A DNA stretch of 64,000 nt from Planctomycetota bacterium. GTDB taxonomy: Bacteria; Planctomycetota; OFTM77. Below, piece after piece: positions 36,421-44,816 of this stretch. Made by a program: the position numbers and the translations under genes. The notes beneath the pieces were generated by a model. That model made no database searches and was not told the DNA's origin. It was given only the letters and a program-made list of their open reading frames with translations. The stretch lies in the NCBI GenBank assembly GCA_029260795.1, contig JAJDCO010000031.1, positions 124,001-188,000 of the forward strand, written 5' to 3'. Position 1 is the stretch's first letter. Each line of letters opens with the position of its first letter.

Positions 36421-37626
36421 ATGACCGAGATCACCCGCGATCGTCCCGATGCCGGGGGCCACTTCGGTGCCTACGGCGGACGGTACGTCCCCGAGACACT
36501 CGTCCCCGCCCTCGAGGAGCTGGAAGCCGCCTTCGAAGCGGCCCGGCAGGACCCCACCTTCCAGCACGAGCTGGCGGAGATCGAGCGCGACTTCGCCGGT
36601 CGTCCGACGCCCGTGTACCACGCCGAGCGCCTGAGCTCCGAGCTGGGCGGCGCGCAGATTTGGCTGAAGCGCGAGGACCTGCTTCACACAGGCGCGCACA
36701 AGATCAACAACACCCTCGGACAGATCCTGCTCGCCCGGCGCATGGGCAAGCAGCGCATCATCGCCGAGACCGGTGCCGGTCAGCACGGCGTCGCGACGGC
36801 GACCGTGTGCGCTCGCTACGGACTGCCGTGCGTCGTGTACATGGGCGAAGAAGACATGCGGCGGCAGGCGCTGAACGTCTTCCGCATGAAGCTGCTCGGA
36901 GCCGAGGTGGTCTCGGTGACCAGCGGCAGCCGCACGCTCAAGGACGCGACCAGCGAAGCGATTCGTGACTGGGTCACGAACGTGCGCGACACCTTCTACA
37001 TCATCGGCTCGGTCGTGGGACCGCATCCCTATCCGTGGATGGTGCGCGAGTTCCAATCGGTGATCGGCCAGGAAGCGCGCGAGCAGATGCAGGGCCGGCT
37101 CGGCAAGCTACCGAATCTCTTGGTCGCGTGCGTGGGCGGCGGCAGCAATGCGATCGGCTTGTTCCACGCGTTCCTGGAGGACGAGGGCGTCGTGATCCAT
37201 GGCGTCGAGGGCGGTGGACACGGGATCGACAGCGGTGCCCACTCGGCGACCCTCGGCCAAGGCGAGCCGGGAGTTCTGCATGGCGCGATGAGCTATCTGC
37301 TGCAGGACGCCGAAGGTCAGGTGCAGATCGCGCACTCGGTCTCGGCCGGCCTCGATTACCCGGGTGTGGGTCCGGAGCACGCGTGGCTCCAGGACACCGG
37401 GCGCGTGCACTACGCTTCGGTGACCGACGAGGAAGCGCTGACGGCGCTGCAGCGGACCTGTCTGACCGAGGGCATCCTGCCGGCGCTGGAAAGTGCCCAT
37501 GCGATCGCTCACGTCATTCGGGTCGCTCCCGAGATGCGGCCGGATCAGAGTATCCTGGTCTGCTTGTCAGGACGCGGTGACAAGGACGTGCACACCGTGG
37601 CCGAGCATGTGAAGCTGGACGGTTGA
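36421..37626 (+). CDS. trpB: Tryptophan synthase beta chain
   Basis: 401 residues. PLP lysine K94 in [13 protein letters not shown], the substrate loop AETGAGQHG, and [13 protein letters not shown] for the phosphate of PLP. It is TrpB1-type: ordinary length and paired with trpA, 1 nt upstream of it. It condenses indole with serine. The start at 36421 follows trpC by 19 nt. Confidence 0.98.
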   Translation: MTEITRDRPDAGGHFGAYGGRYVPETLVPALEELEAAFEAARQDPTFQHELAEIERDFAGRPTPVYHAERLSSELGGAQIWLKREDLLHTGAHKINNTLGQILLARRMGKQRIIAETGAGQHGVATATVCARYGLPCVVYMGEEDMRRQALNVFRMKLLGAEVVSVTSGSRTLKDATSEAIRDWVTNVRDTFYIIGSVVGPHPYPWMVREFQSVIGQEAREQMQGRLGKLPNLLVACVGGGSNAIGLFHAFLEDEGVVIHGVEGGGHGIDSGAHSATLGQGEPGVLHGAMSYLLQDAEGQVQIAHSVSAGLDYPGVGPEHAWLQDTGRVHYASVTDEEALTALQRTCLTEGILPALESAHAIAHVIRVAPEMRPDQSILVCLSGRGDKDVHTVAEHVKLDG

Positions 37627-37627
37627 G

Positions 37628-38413
37628 ATGACACGCATCGCGAAAGCATTCGAGAAGACCCGCGCCGAAGGACGGCCTGCGCTGATCCCGTTCTTGACCG
37701 GTGGCTTTCCGACCCTCGAGTCGACGGTGCCGTTGATCTTGGCGGCCGAAGCGGCCGGCGCCGACCTGCTCGAGATCGGCTTGCCGTTCTCGGATCCTCT
37801 CGCCGACGGGCCAGCCATTCAGCTCTCTTCACAGCGCGCGATCGAGAATGGTGCGACGCTGAAATGGATCCTCGAGCAAGTGAGAGAGGTTCGCAAGACG
37901 AGCCAGCTGCCGCTGATCCTGATGGGCTACCTCAACCCGATGCTGCGTTACGGCCTCGATCGCTTCGTGCACGACGCGGTGCAGGCCGGTGTCGATGGGA
38001 TGATCGTTCCCGACATGCTGCCCGAGGAATCGGCCGACGTCGTCGCAGCCAGCCGGGAGCACGGCTTGAGCAACGTGTTCCTGATGGCGCCGACGACTTC
38101 GGAGGAGCGCATCCGCAAGATCGATGCGCTCTCGACCGAGATCACCTACGCGGTCGCGTTGACGGGCGTGACCGGTGCGCGGGGTGATCTCCCGGCCGAC
38201 ATCGAGGACTATCTGGCGCGGGTGCGCAAGAACACCGAGAAGCCGTTTGTGGTCGGTTTCGGGATATCGGCGCCCGAGCACGTCGCGCGGCTGAAAGGCA
38301 AGACCGACGGCTGCGTCATCGGAAGCGCCATCGTCAAGCAGCTCGACGGGACGAGTGGCGACGAGGCGACGCGCCGGCTGACCGAGTTCCTCACGAGCCT
38401 GCGGTCGAGCTGA
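37628..38413 (+). CDS. trpA: Tryptophan synthase alpha chain
   Basis: 261 residues. Catalytic E49 (LLEIGLPFSDPLADG) and D60 are in place, and the tunnel and phosphate motifs VDGMIVPDMLPEE, TGVTGARGD and FGISAPEHV follow. It cleaves indole-3-glycerol phosphate and channels indole to TrpB. Its TGA overlaps the ATG of the next gene (TGATG), so the downstream membrane protein is probably translated from the trp mRNA. Confidence 0.98.
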   Translation: MTRIAKAFEKTRAEGRPALIPFLTGGFPTLESTVPLILAAEAAGADLLEIGLPFSDPLADGPAIQLSSQRAIENGATLKWILEQVREVRKTSQLPLILMGYLNPMLRYGLDRFVHDAVQAGVDGMIVPDMLPEESADVVAASREHGLSNVFLMAPTTSEERIRKIDALSTEITYAVALTGVTGARGDLPADIEDYLARVRKNTEKPFVVGFGISAPEHVARLKGKTDGCVIGSAIVKQLDGTSGDEATRRLTEFLTSLRSS

Positions 38414-40851
38414 TGCGGACGGCGAAACGTCAGGCCGGCCGGGGACGAGCCGGTGGCTTGATCGTCGGCTTGGTGGCGGTCGCCGCGATCGTGCTCGTCG
38501 TCTGGTGGACGCAGAACGGCGCGTCCGAGGACGATGCCGAGGTTGTCGCCTTCGACTGTGTCGCGGCGCTGGCCTACGCGGAGAAGTGGTCCGAGACGAC
38601 GGCGATCGATTTCGGCACCGAAGGAGATCGGGACCACTATCAAGGCGACGACGGGATCTCGCTGATCGACAGCGAGGCGCTCACCTACGACGGGCAGACG
38701 AAGACCTTTCGCATCGCCTATGGCTTGACTCGCCTGAAGCTCTACTTTCACGAGATCCAAGAACGCGAAGCGACGTTGCTCGTGTCTCCGCTGTCTTGGA
38801 AAGGCGGTCCGACGCCGACGGCGCGCGTTCGGCTGAACGGCCAGGACGTCGCCACTCTCGAGCTCGAGATCAATCCGATGCTCCGACCCGCTCAAGAGCG
38901 GCGCTTCGTGCTACCGGCCTCGGCCCAGACAGTGGGTATCAATCGACTCGAGATCGATTGGGGCATTACGCGCAAGGTCTCCGAGGTCCTTCCAACGCAG
39001 ACCAGCATCGATCTCGTGGCGAGCGCCTGGCTCGTCGATCTGACCCTGCAGGCGACCGATGTCGAGCAAGCACCTCCTTCGTGGCTGGGGAGCGTCGGCG
39101 TCGAGGCGGACAGTCAGCGCGGACTTCACATGGAGCCCGGCGTGACGGTCACGTACTTCCTCGAGGTGCCGAGCGACGCGACCTGGATCTTTCAACCGCA
39201 GGTGAGTGGCGAGCTCGCGGCCGACTTCCGCGTCGCGATCCGCGAGCACGGCGGCGACGAGACCATCGAGCGCTTTCGCGGCGAGCCGGGCGAAAAGGCG
39301 AGTCGGCGCATCGACCTGCGTCCCTGGGCGGGTCGCATCGTTCAGATCTCCTTGAGCGTGCTCCCGACCGAGGGCTCGGTGCTCGGCATGACGCGCGCCC
39401 TCGGCTCGGCATGGGGCCGACCGCGCGTCGTCGCACCCCGGGTCGAGCCCAAGACGGACCAGACCGTCGAGCCGCCGACTTGGGATCTGAATGGGCACCC
39501 GGTCGTGATGATCCTGTGCGACGCCATGCGCTGGGATGCGCTCTCGGCCACTGGCGCTCCCGAAGGGCTCACACCGCACCTCGATGCCCTCGCCGAAGAG
39601 AGCATCGTCTTCGAGCAGGCGACCAGCCAGGCTTCCTATACCGTCACCTCGATTCCGTCCCTGTTCAGCGGGCTCTACCCGCAGGCCCACGGCATCTTGG
39701 TGGGAGCCGACACCGCCGGCAAGGACCACAAGAAGCTGGCCGAGGGAACGAACACGTTGGCGTCGGGATTCCGGGCGAAGGGCTACTCGACGGGCGCCAT
39801 GGTGTCGAATCTCAATGCCGGGAGTCGGTACGGAAACGACATCGGCTTCGACACGTTTCGCGAGCTCGGAGAGCCGCCCGATCGCGAGGCGTTCTTCGAC
39901 CACGACCTCGGGTACTTCCCGTCCGAGAAGATCACCTCGGCCGCGATCGACTGGCTCGATACCACGACGCCCGTCAACTCGAAGTTCTTCCTCTACGTGC
40001 ACTACTTCGAGCCGCACGCGCCGTACTGGCCGGCCGAGGAGTTTCTCGAGGGCGTCGTGGGAGAGTATGCGGGCCCGTACCCGGACCGCCGCGACCTGCA
40101 CTCGATGAACCTCGAGATGCGGGCGGAGGGCTCGAAGTTCGGACCCGACGACCTGCGCCGTTTGCGCGAGCTCTACCAAGCGACGACGCGCTCGGTCGAC
40201 GCGTCGATCGGCCGGCTCTTGGACGACCTGAAGCGGCGAGGCGTCTACGACGACGCTCTGATCGTGGTCGTGTCCGACCATGGCGAGGAGTTCGCCGAGC
40301 ACGGGCTGCTGGGGCATGGCGAGCAGACACACGACGAAGGCGTGCGCGTTCCACTGATGATCAAGCTACCGAAGGCCATCGAGGCGCCGGGCGGGCGGCG
40401 CGCGGGTCAGGTGGAGCTCGTCGACCTGCTACCGACCTTCTATCGGTTGTTCGATCTCGGGGAGGTGCCGGCTGCGGTTTGGGGGCAGGACTTCTCGGAG
40501 CGACTGGCCTATGAGGCGACGTCCGGGAAGCGCTTCACGTACGCAATGGCGTTGCTGGAGAAATCGCTCTCTATTCGGAGCGATGACTGGCGCTACATCG
40601 AGTGGCCCGAACGGCATCAGCACGAGCTGTTCGATCTGCGGAGTGACCCGGGCGCGCAGCAAGACGTGCTCGACGAGCATCCCGTGATGGGCGGTTTCCT
40701 CCGCACGCAGATGAAGATGTTCTTGGACCTGCAGCGTGCGATCGATGGATCGACGGTCAGCGGCGAGGGTGTCAGCGACGAGTATCTCCGGATGCTCGAG
40801 CAGACCGGCTACATCGGCGGGGCCGCTCCGAAGCGGAAGAAGGGCAAGTAA
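38413..40851 (+). CDS. Sulfatase-like (alkaline phosphatase superfamily) membrane-anchored hydrolase lacking the sulfatase cysteine
   Basis: 812 residues. A membrane anchor (about 15-32) is followed by a beta-rich region of about 300 residues and then an AlkP-superfamily domain (about 350-760). Metal-ligand motifs are present: MILCDAMRWDAL, VVVSDHGEEF and GHGEQTHDEG. At the nucleophile position, where sulfatases have CxPxR or SxPxR, the sequence is TVTSIPSLFSG, so a Thr sits where Cys should be and the Arg is lost. Formylglycine cannot form. Thr nucleophiles occur in lipid-type phosphotransferases of the superfamily, so a phosphodiesterase or phosphotransferase role is plausible. Basic C-terminus (KRKKGK). 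Coupled to trpA by a TGATG overlap. Confidence 0.85.
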   Translation: MRTAKRQAGRGRAGGLIVGLVAVAAIVLVVWWTQNGASEDDAEVVAFDCVAALAYAEKWSETTAIDFGTEGDRDHYQGDDGISLIDSEALTYDGQTKTFRIAYGLTRLKLYFHEIQEREATLLVSPLSWKGGPTPTARVRLNGQDVATLELEINPMLRPAQERRFVLPASAQTVGINRLEIDWGITRKVSEVLPTQTSIDLVASAWLVDLTLQATDVEQAPPSWLGSVGVEADSQRGLHMEPGVTVTYFLEVPSDATWIFQPQVSGELAADFRVAIREHGGDETIERFRGEPGEKASRRIDLRPWAGRIVQISLSVLPTEGSVLGMTRALGSAWGRPRVVAPRVEPKTDQTVEPPTWDLNGHPVVMILCDAMRWDALSATGAPEGLTPHLDALAEESIVFEQATSQASYTVTSIPSLFSGLYPQAHGILVGADTAGKDHKKLAEGTNTLASGFRAKGYSTGAMVSNLNAGSRYGNDIGFDTFRELGEPPDREAFFDHDLGYFPSEKITSAAIDWLDTTTPVNSKFFLYVHYFEPHAPYWPAEEFLEGVVGEYAGPYPDRRDLHSMNLEMRAEGSKFGPDDLRRLRELYQATTRSVDASIGRLLDDLKRRGVYDDALIVVVSDHGEEFAEHGLLGHGEQTHDEGVRVPLMIKLPKAIEAPGGRRAGQVELVDLLPTFYRLFDLGEVPAAVWGQDFSERLAYEATSGKRFTYAMALLEKSLSIRSDDWRYIEWPERHQHELFDLRSDPGAQQDVLDEHPVMGGFLRTQMKMFLDLQRAIDGSTVSGEGVSDEYLRMLEQTGYIGGAAPKRKKGK

Positions 40852-40883
40852 GGCTCGGCCTTCGGCGGGCGGACTTCATCCAG

Positions 40884-40924
40884 TCGGGTGGGAGGTCGTT
40901 CGCCGTTCCAAAGCCGTCGGGATC
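40884..40924 (+). repeat. Dispersed intergenic repeat, copy 2
   Basis: Matches 14145-14185 at 36 of 41 positions, the first 20 without a mismatch, although the copies are 26.7 kb apart. It follows the sulfatase-like gene by 32 nt. Confidence 0.75.
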
Positions 40925-40940
40925 ACCGAGGGCGTTCGGA

Positions 40941-41173
40941 GGCGCGTGTGCCGCTTGCTTCGCTCGCGGTTGATGCTGGGCGAGGAGCATGGCGCGTATG
41001 GCCGCTTGCTTCGCGCGCGGTTCTTTGGGAGCGATGCCGCTCCTGGGTGCGATGCTTTGGTGAGGCGGGGGCGACCTCCTCCGTTCGGAGGCCGGTGCCG
41101 CTTGCTTCGCGCGCGGTTCCCTTTGTCGCGCGCGGTTCCCTGTGCGGTTCCTGCTACCGGCGCGCGGTTTCCT
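40941..41173 (+). repeat. Cluster of short CCGCTTGCTTCGCGCGCGGTT units
   Basis: Three full units (starting about 40941, 40991 and 41090) share GCCGCTTGCTTCGC(G/T)CGCGGTT, the first two also led by GGCGCGT. Partial units with CGCGCGCGGTT follow at about 41127 and 41159. CCGC and GCGG at the unit ends can pair, so each may form a small hairpin. Spacing is irregular, unlike a CRISPR array. Confidence 0.75.
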
Positions 41174-41181
41174 GTTCTCGG

Positions 41182-42111
41182 CTACTTGGCGTGCTTTTGC
41201 TCTTCGAGCCAGCGTTCGGCGTCGAGGGCGGCCATGCAACCGGAGCCAGCCGCCGTCACCGCTTGGCGGTAGATTGTGTCCTGGACATCGCCGCAGGCGA
41301 AGACGCCTTCGATCTTGGTGCGCGTGCGATCGTGCGTGATCAGGTATCCCTTTTCGTCGAGGTCGAGCTGGCCCTCGAAGATCTTGGTATTGGGCACGTG
41401 TCCGATGGCCATGAACACACCATCGACCTTCATCTCGGTGACCTCGCCGGTCTTCGTATTCTCGAGCACGGCCGCGGTGACCTTGCCCGTTCCGTGATCG
41501 AGGATGTCCTGGATGGCCGAGTTCCAGAGGAAGCCGACCTTCGGGTTCTCCTTGGCTCGCTCTTGCATGATCTTGGAGGCGCGGAGCTCTTCCCGTCGGT
41601 GAACGATGTCGACCTTGCTGGCGAACTTGGTGAGGAAGGTGGCTTCCTCCATGGCGCTGTCGCCACCGCCGACGACGAGGACGTGCTTCTCCTTGAAGAA
41701 GAAGCCATCGCAGGTGGCACAGGCCGAGACGCCGTGCCCCATGAGGCGAGACTCGTTCTCGAGCCCGAGCAGCTTGGCGGAAGCACCGGTGGCGGCGATG
41801 ACCGACTGCGCCTGATACTCGTCGTTCCCGACCCAGATCTTGAAGGGCCGCTGCGAGAAGTCGACCTGAGTCGCTTCGCCGTAGACGAACTCGGTGCCGA
41901 ACCGCGCCGCCTGCTTCTTACAGGCCTCCATGAGGTCGGGCCCGAGGATGCCGTCGGGGAATCCGGGGTAGTTCTCGACTTCGGTCGTGATGGTGAGCTG
42001 TCCGCCCGGGACGATTCCTTCGATGAGGAGGGGCTTGAGCTCGGCGCGCGCGGCGTAGATGGCCGCTGTCAGACCCGCGGCTCCCGATCCCAGAATGATC
42101 AGCTCGTGCAT
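41182..42111 (-). CDS. trxB: Thioredoxin reductase
   Basis: 309 residues. FAD site at the N-terminus (ELIILGSGAAGLTAAIYAAR), redox pair C131/C134 in SACATCDGFF, NADPH site VVGGGDSAMEEA, and the C-terminal FAD block FACGDVQDTIYRQAVTAAGSG. It reduces thioredoxin with NADPH. It starts 46 nt after the Rieske gene on the same strand and probably shares its mRNA. Length and all motifs are typical. Confidence 0.97.
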   Translation of the reverse strand: MHELIILGSGAAGLTAAIYAARAELKPLLIEGIVPGGQLTITTEVENYPGFPDGILGPDLMEACKKQAARFGTEFVYGEATQVDFSQRPFKIWVGNDEYQAQSVIAATGASAKLLGLENESRLMGHGVSACATCDGFFFKEKHVLVVGGGDSAMEEATFLTKFASKVDIVHRREELRASKIMQERAKENPKVGFLWNSAIQDILDHGTGKVTAAVLENTKTGEVTEMKVDGVFMAIGHVPNTKIFEGQLDLDEKGYLITHDRTRTKIEGVFACGDVQDTIYRQAVTAAGSGCMAALDAERWLEEQKHAK

Positions 42112-42157
42112 CGTGTTTCTTTCTTCTCCAAGTCGGACGCCAGCGCTTGCTGGCGAG

Positions 42158-42469
42158 TCACAACCGAATCTTCAGCTCTTCACCGTCGACGACGACCGGG
42201 TAGATGCTGGCGCGCTTGCGCCGGTCGATCAGAGTCTCACCGGTGACGAGATCGAACTTCCATTTGTGCAGCGGGCACTCGATCCGCTTGCCGTTCTCGA
42301 TCACGCGACCATCGCCGAGCCGCCCATTGGCGTGCGGGCACCGAACCGCGAGGGCTCGGTAGGTGCCAGCGACGTTCAGGACCATGATCTCTTGGCCGTC
42401 GATCTCGACCAGCCGGCGTTCGCCAGCGGGAATCTCGTCGACCTTGGCAACGGAATGCAGCTCGGGCAT
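42158..42469 (-). CDS. Small Rieske [2Fe-2S] protein (NirD/ferredoxin-like)
   Basis: 103 residues from ATG 42469; longer in-frame starts give an Arg/Pro-rich leader unlike the family. The cluster ligands are C44/H46 (RCPHANG) and C65/H68 (CPLHKWKF), 18 residues between the two pairs. There are no membrane segments, so it is a soluble electron carrier or the small subunit of a reductase, as in NirD or aromatic dioxygenase ferredoxins. Next to trxB it may take electrons from that flavoprotein or simply share regulation. No clear ribosome site precedes the ATG. An extended -10 lies about 100 nt upstream. Confidence 0.9.
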   Translation of the reverse strand: MPELHSVAKVDEIPAGERRLVEIDGQEIMVLNVAGTYRALAVRCPHANGRLGDGRVIENGKRIECPLHKWKFDLVTGETLIDRRKRASIYPVVVDGEELKIRL

Positions 42470-42574
42470 GGGACGTTTCGGATCGAGTCTCGGAGCCGGT
42501 GGAGGCTGGCGCTCGCACCGGCGGGAGTGCAAAAGAGAGGGCCGGCCGACCCGGCCAGCCCGTATGAGGCGCGG

Positions 42575-42583
42575 ATTATAGCA
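42575..42583 (-). promoter_or_regulatory. Extended -10 promoter for the Rieske-trxB genes
   Basis: Reads TGCTATAAT on the minus strand, an exact match to the extended -10 consensus TGNTATAAT. Transcription would start near 42568, about 100 nt before the Rieske ATG. No consensus -35 is visible, which extended -10 promoters tolerate. Confidence 0.55.
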
Positions 42584-42642
42584 CAGCGTTTCGCAAGGCG
42601 AGGCGTGCTCGCCACGAGTGTTCTTCAAGCCCGGGAGTCCCG

Positions 42643-43848
42643 ATGTTCACCGATGAGTTCGTCGCCGAAGGTCACCTGATCGATTCGGGCAGCCTACAGC
42701 GAATGCTAGACGCGATCATCCGCTCCGGCGGTAAGTTCGCGGTCGTCGATTTCCACATCGGTGCTGACAACGAGTCGACCTCGCGGCTCCATCTGAAGGT
42801 GCGGGCCACCGACGACGAGAGCTTGAGCGAGATCCGGCGAGAGCTGCACGAGCTCGGGGCCGAGCGCGCCACGGGTCAGGAGGCCGAGCTCGAGCCTTGC
42901 CGGGTTGCGGGCGTCGCGCCATTGCGCTTCTACTCGACGACCAACCATCCGACCGAGATCCATCGAGACGGGAGCTGGAAGCCGGTGGTCGACCAGCGCA
43001 TGGATGCGGCGATCGTGGTGACCGACTCGTCCGCTCGTTGCGTGAAGCTGCGTGATCTGAAAGCCGGCGACGAGGTCGTTTGTGGCAACTCGGGCGTGCG
43101 CGTGCACCCACCGGCACCCGCCCGCGAGCGCGGCAGCTTCAGCTTCATGAGCGGTGAGGTCTCTTCTGAGAGGCGAGTCCAGACGGCGGTGGCCACGTTG
43201 GCTTCGCAGCTCGAGGAGCAAAAGGCCGTGGGTGGTCGGTTGATCTGGGTGGGCGGTCCGGTGGTCATTCACACCGGAGGCGGTGAGGCCTTGGGGCGGT
43301 TGATCCGCGATGGCTACGTCACCGAGCTGCTGGCCGGGAATGCGCTCGCCGTGCACGATGTCGAGCAAGCGCTCTACGGCACTTCACTAGGCGTGTTGGT
43401 CGAGAGTGGTGTGGTCATGCCGGAAGGGCATCGACATCACATGCAGGCCATCAACCGCGTGCGCGATGCCGGCAGCCTCGAGGCGGCGGTCGCGGCCGGC
43501 TGGCTCGACCGCGGCGTCATGCACGCCTGTGTGACGAGCGGCGTGCCCTACGTCTTGGCAGGAAGCCTCCGCGACGATGGTCCGCTGCCGAACGTGTTGA
43601 CCGACGTCATCGAGGCTCAGGACGCGTATGCAAAGGCGCTCGAGGGCGCGGACATCGTCATCATCCTCGGGTCGATGCTGCACGGTATCGCTGTCGGCAA
43701 CATGCTGCCTTCGACCGTCCGTACCATATGCGTCGACATCAATCCGGCCGTGGTGACGAAGCTCGTCGATCGCGGCTCGGCTCAGACTCACGGCCTAGTG
43801 ACGGATGTCGGTCTCTTTCTTCATTTGCTGGCGGATCGCTTGGGCTGA
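42643..43848 (+). CDS. LOR/SDH-domain protein, archaeal-type ornithine cyclodeaminase-like (TIGR00300 family)
   Basis: 401 residues from ATG 42643 with GGGAG 5 nt upstream. The N-terminal 100 residues form the LOR/SDH domain (FVAEGHLIDSGSLQRMLDAI, FHIGADNESTSRLHLKVRA). The rest is a Rossmann-like domain with IWVGGPVVIHTGGG, LLAGNALAVHDVE, HHMQAINRVRDAG, ILGSMLHGIAVGNMLP and ICVDINPAVVTKL. Proteins of this family include the archaeal ornithine cyclodeaminase and the C-terminal part of cyanobacterial AgrE/ArgZ, which turn ornithine into proline and ammonia. It stands alone, divergent from the Rieske-trxB pair. The reaction is inferred from the family. Confidence 0.82.
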   Translation: MFTDEFVAEGHLIDSGSLQRMLDAIIRSGGKFAVVDFHIGADNESTSRLHLKVRATDDESLSEIRRELHELGAERATGQEAELEPCRVAGVAPLRFYSTTNHPTEIHRDGSWKPVVDQRMDAAIVVTDSSARCVKLRDLKAGDEVVCGNSGVRVHPPAPARERGSFSFMSGEVSSERRVQTAVATLASQLEEQKAVGGRLIWVGGPVVIHTGGGEALGRLIRDGYVTELLAGNALAVHDVEQALYGTSLGVLVESGVVMPEGHRHHMQAINRVRDAGSLEAAVAAGWLDRGVMHACVTSGVPYVLAGSLRDDGPLPNVLTDVIEAQDAYAKALEGADIVIILGSMLHGIAVGNMLPSTVRTICVDINPAVVTKLVDRGSAQTHGLVTDVGLFLHLLADRLG

Positions 43849-44035
43849 CGCTTCCCGTCGGCATTGCCGGGCTCGATTCCGAAGAGTCCTTGCGACCAGG
43901 CAACCGGCCGGCTCAAGCGACTCACCGCCAGTGCAGTTGAACGGGGCGTCGACGGCGAGGTGAACACCGTCAGCTCTCTAGGGCGGACCTGGACGATCGG
44001 GGGCTTTCGCTTCGACGTGCAGCGATCGAAAAGGA

Positions 44036-44070
44036 ACATCCTCGCCTCCCGGGCGGGGGGGCGAGGATGT
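44036..44070 (-). terminator. Strong hairpin, candidate terminator
   Basis: ACATCCTCGCC (44036-44046) and GGCGAGGATGT (44060-44070) form a perfect 11-bp stem around a 13-nt loop. On the minus strand it is followed by GTTCCTTTTCG, a short T-rich tract, so it best fits the end of a minus-strand transcript coming from the gene at 44334-44816. It could also end the plus-strand LOR/SDH mRNA, though without a T-run. Confidence 0.5.
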
Positions 44071-44120
44071 GTGTCGCTTGTCCAAGAGGCTATCGGGCTC
44101 GAGAAGAAAGGAGGAATCCC

Positions 44121-44195
44121 GTGTGTGTCCTGTTCGAGAAGCGCCAAGGAGGAGTGCGCTGTTTTCTTCTGATCCGGTGCCGCCGGAGCGGCTGA
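44121..44195 (+). CDS. Possible 24-residue peptide
   Basis: A GTG frame of 24 codons ending in TGA, preceded by AAAGGAGG six nt upstream, one of the best ribosome sites in the window. The peptide starts MCVLFEKRQGG and has three cysteines and several Arg. There is no homology evidence, and a good ribosome site can occur by chance. Treat as a candidate only. Confidence 0.2.
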   Translation: MCVLFEKRQGGVRCFLLIRCRRSG

Positions 44196-44333
44196 GCTGT
44201 CACTCCAACAGGGGGATTTCGGCGGCCGATGTAACGCCTTCTTCTGAAGAAAGCGCCTCTTCTCCATAACAGGTTGCCCCGAAGTGGTTTAGGTGTCTCT
44301 CTCCTGGATGTTTCTCGGAGGGGTTCCGTCGAT

Positions 44334-44816
44334 TCAGCCGATGCTGACGGTGGTGGATGTCTCGAAATCGTTCCGTTCATACAGGGCGATGTCGTTGACG
44401 GCCACGCCGGCGTCGATGAGCTGCTGGACCTCGGAGGCCGCTTCGGTCTTCGTGTGGCTGCCTCGATACTCGGTGGTGCCCTCGCGTCGGAACATCACGA
44501 CGAAGGCGAAGCGACGCTCGGGAGTCACGGCGGCTCGACGGCCTCGAGGCGCGCCGGTTCGGATCGCACGGACCTTCCGAGTGGTCGAGTTCCGGCTGGC
44601 CTTCTTCTTCCGTACCTTCTTGCGTCCACGCGCGTCACCGGCAGGCGGCCGCGGCGGAGTCTTTCCCTCACCGCGCAGCAGAGGGCCGAGGTCTCGGAAC
44701 ATGAGACCCTTGCCAAATTGGCTCTTCAGCCGCTTCTGAACATCCCCCGGTCGGGTGATGCCCTGCTTGACGAGCTGCTTCACGAATTGCCGGACTTCTC
44801 GGCTCACGGTTGCCAT
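44334..44816 (-). CDS. Basic protein of unknown function with possible DNA-binding N-terminus
   Basis: 160 residues from ATG 44816 (AGGG about 7 nt upstream). Residues 1-60 (REVRQFVKQLVKQGITRPGDVQKRLKSQF) are helical and could be a helix-turn-helix-like module. A Lys/Arg-rich linker (RGRKKVRKKKASR, about 63-76) follows, then a compact C-terminal part (about 105-160) with alternating strands and helices (RRFAFVVMF, EAASEVQQLIDAG). I do not recognise the family. Composition suggests nucleic-acid contact. It stands alone on its strand. Confidence 0.6.
   Translation of the reverse strand: MATVSREVRQFVKQLVKQGITRPGDVQKRLKSQFGKGLMFRDLGPLLRGEGKTPPRPPAGDARGRKKVRKKKASRNSTTRKVRAIRTGAPRGRRAAVTPERRFAFVVMFRREGTTEYRGSHTKTEAASEVQQLIDAGVAVNDIALYERNDFETSTTVSIG

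Larger units (their letters stand above)
40852..41181. other. Repeat-rich intergenic region between convergent sulfatase-like gene and trxB
   Basis: 330 nt without a gene. It holds copy 2 of the dispersed 41-nt repeat (40884-40924) and a cluster of CCGCTTGCTTCGCGCGCGGTT units (40941-41173), listed separately. No T-rich terminator is seen for either flanking gene. Confidence 0.5.
43849..44333. other. Intergenic region with hairpin and possible tiny ORF
   Basis: 485 nt between converging genes. Longer open frames on both strands look like random Ser/Arg/Pro-rich sequence. Two items stand out and are listed separately: a strong inverted repeat (44036-44070) and a 24-codon frame with a near-perfect ribosome site (44121-44195). 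Confidence 0.45.

Noticed and set aside
40941..41173. CRISPR array
   Set aside because: Units are about 21-30 nt but spacing is irregular, units degrade to partial copies, and there are no cas genes. It is a simple intergenic repeat cluster.
43849..44333. SRP RNA, RNase P RNA, tmRNA or tRNA in the hairpin region
   Set aside because: I looked for the conserved cores of these RNAs and for tRNA TPsiC-type sequences and found none. Only a generic hairpin is present.
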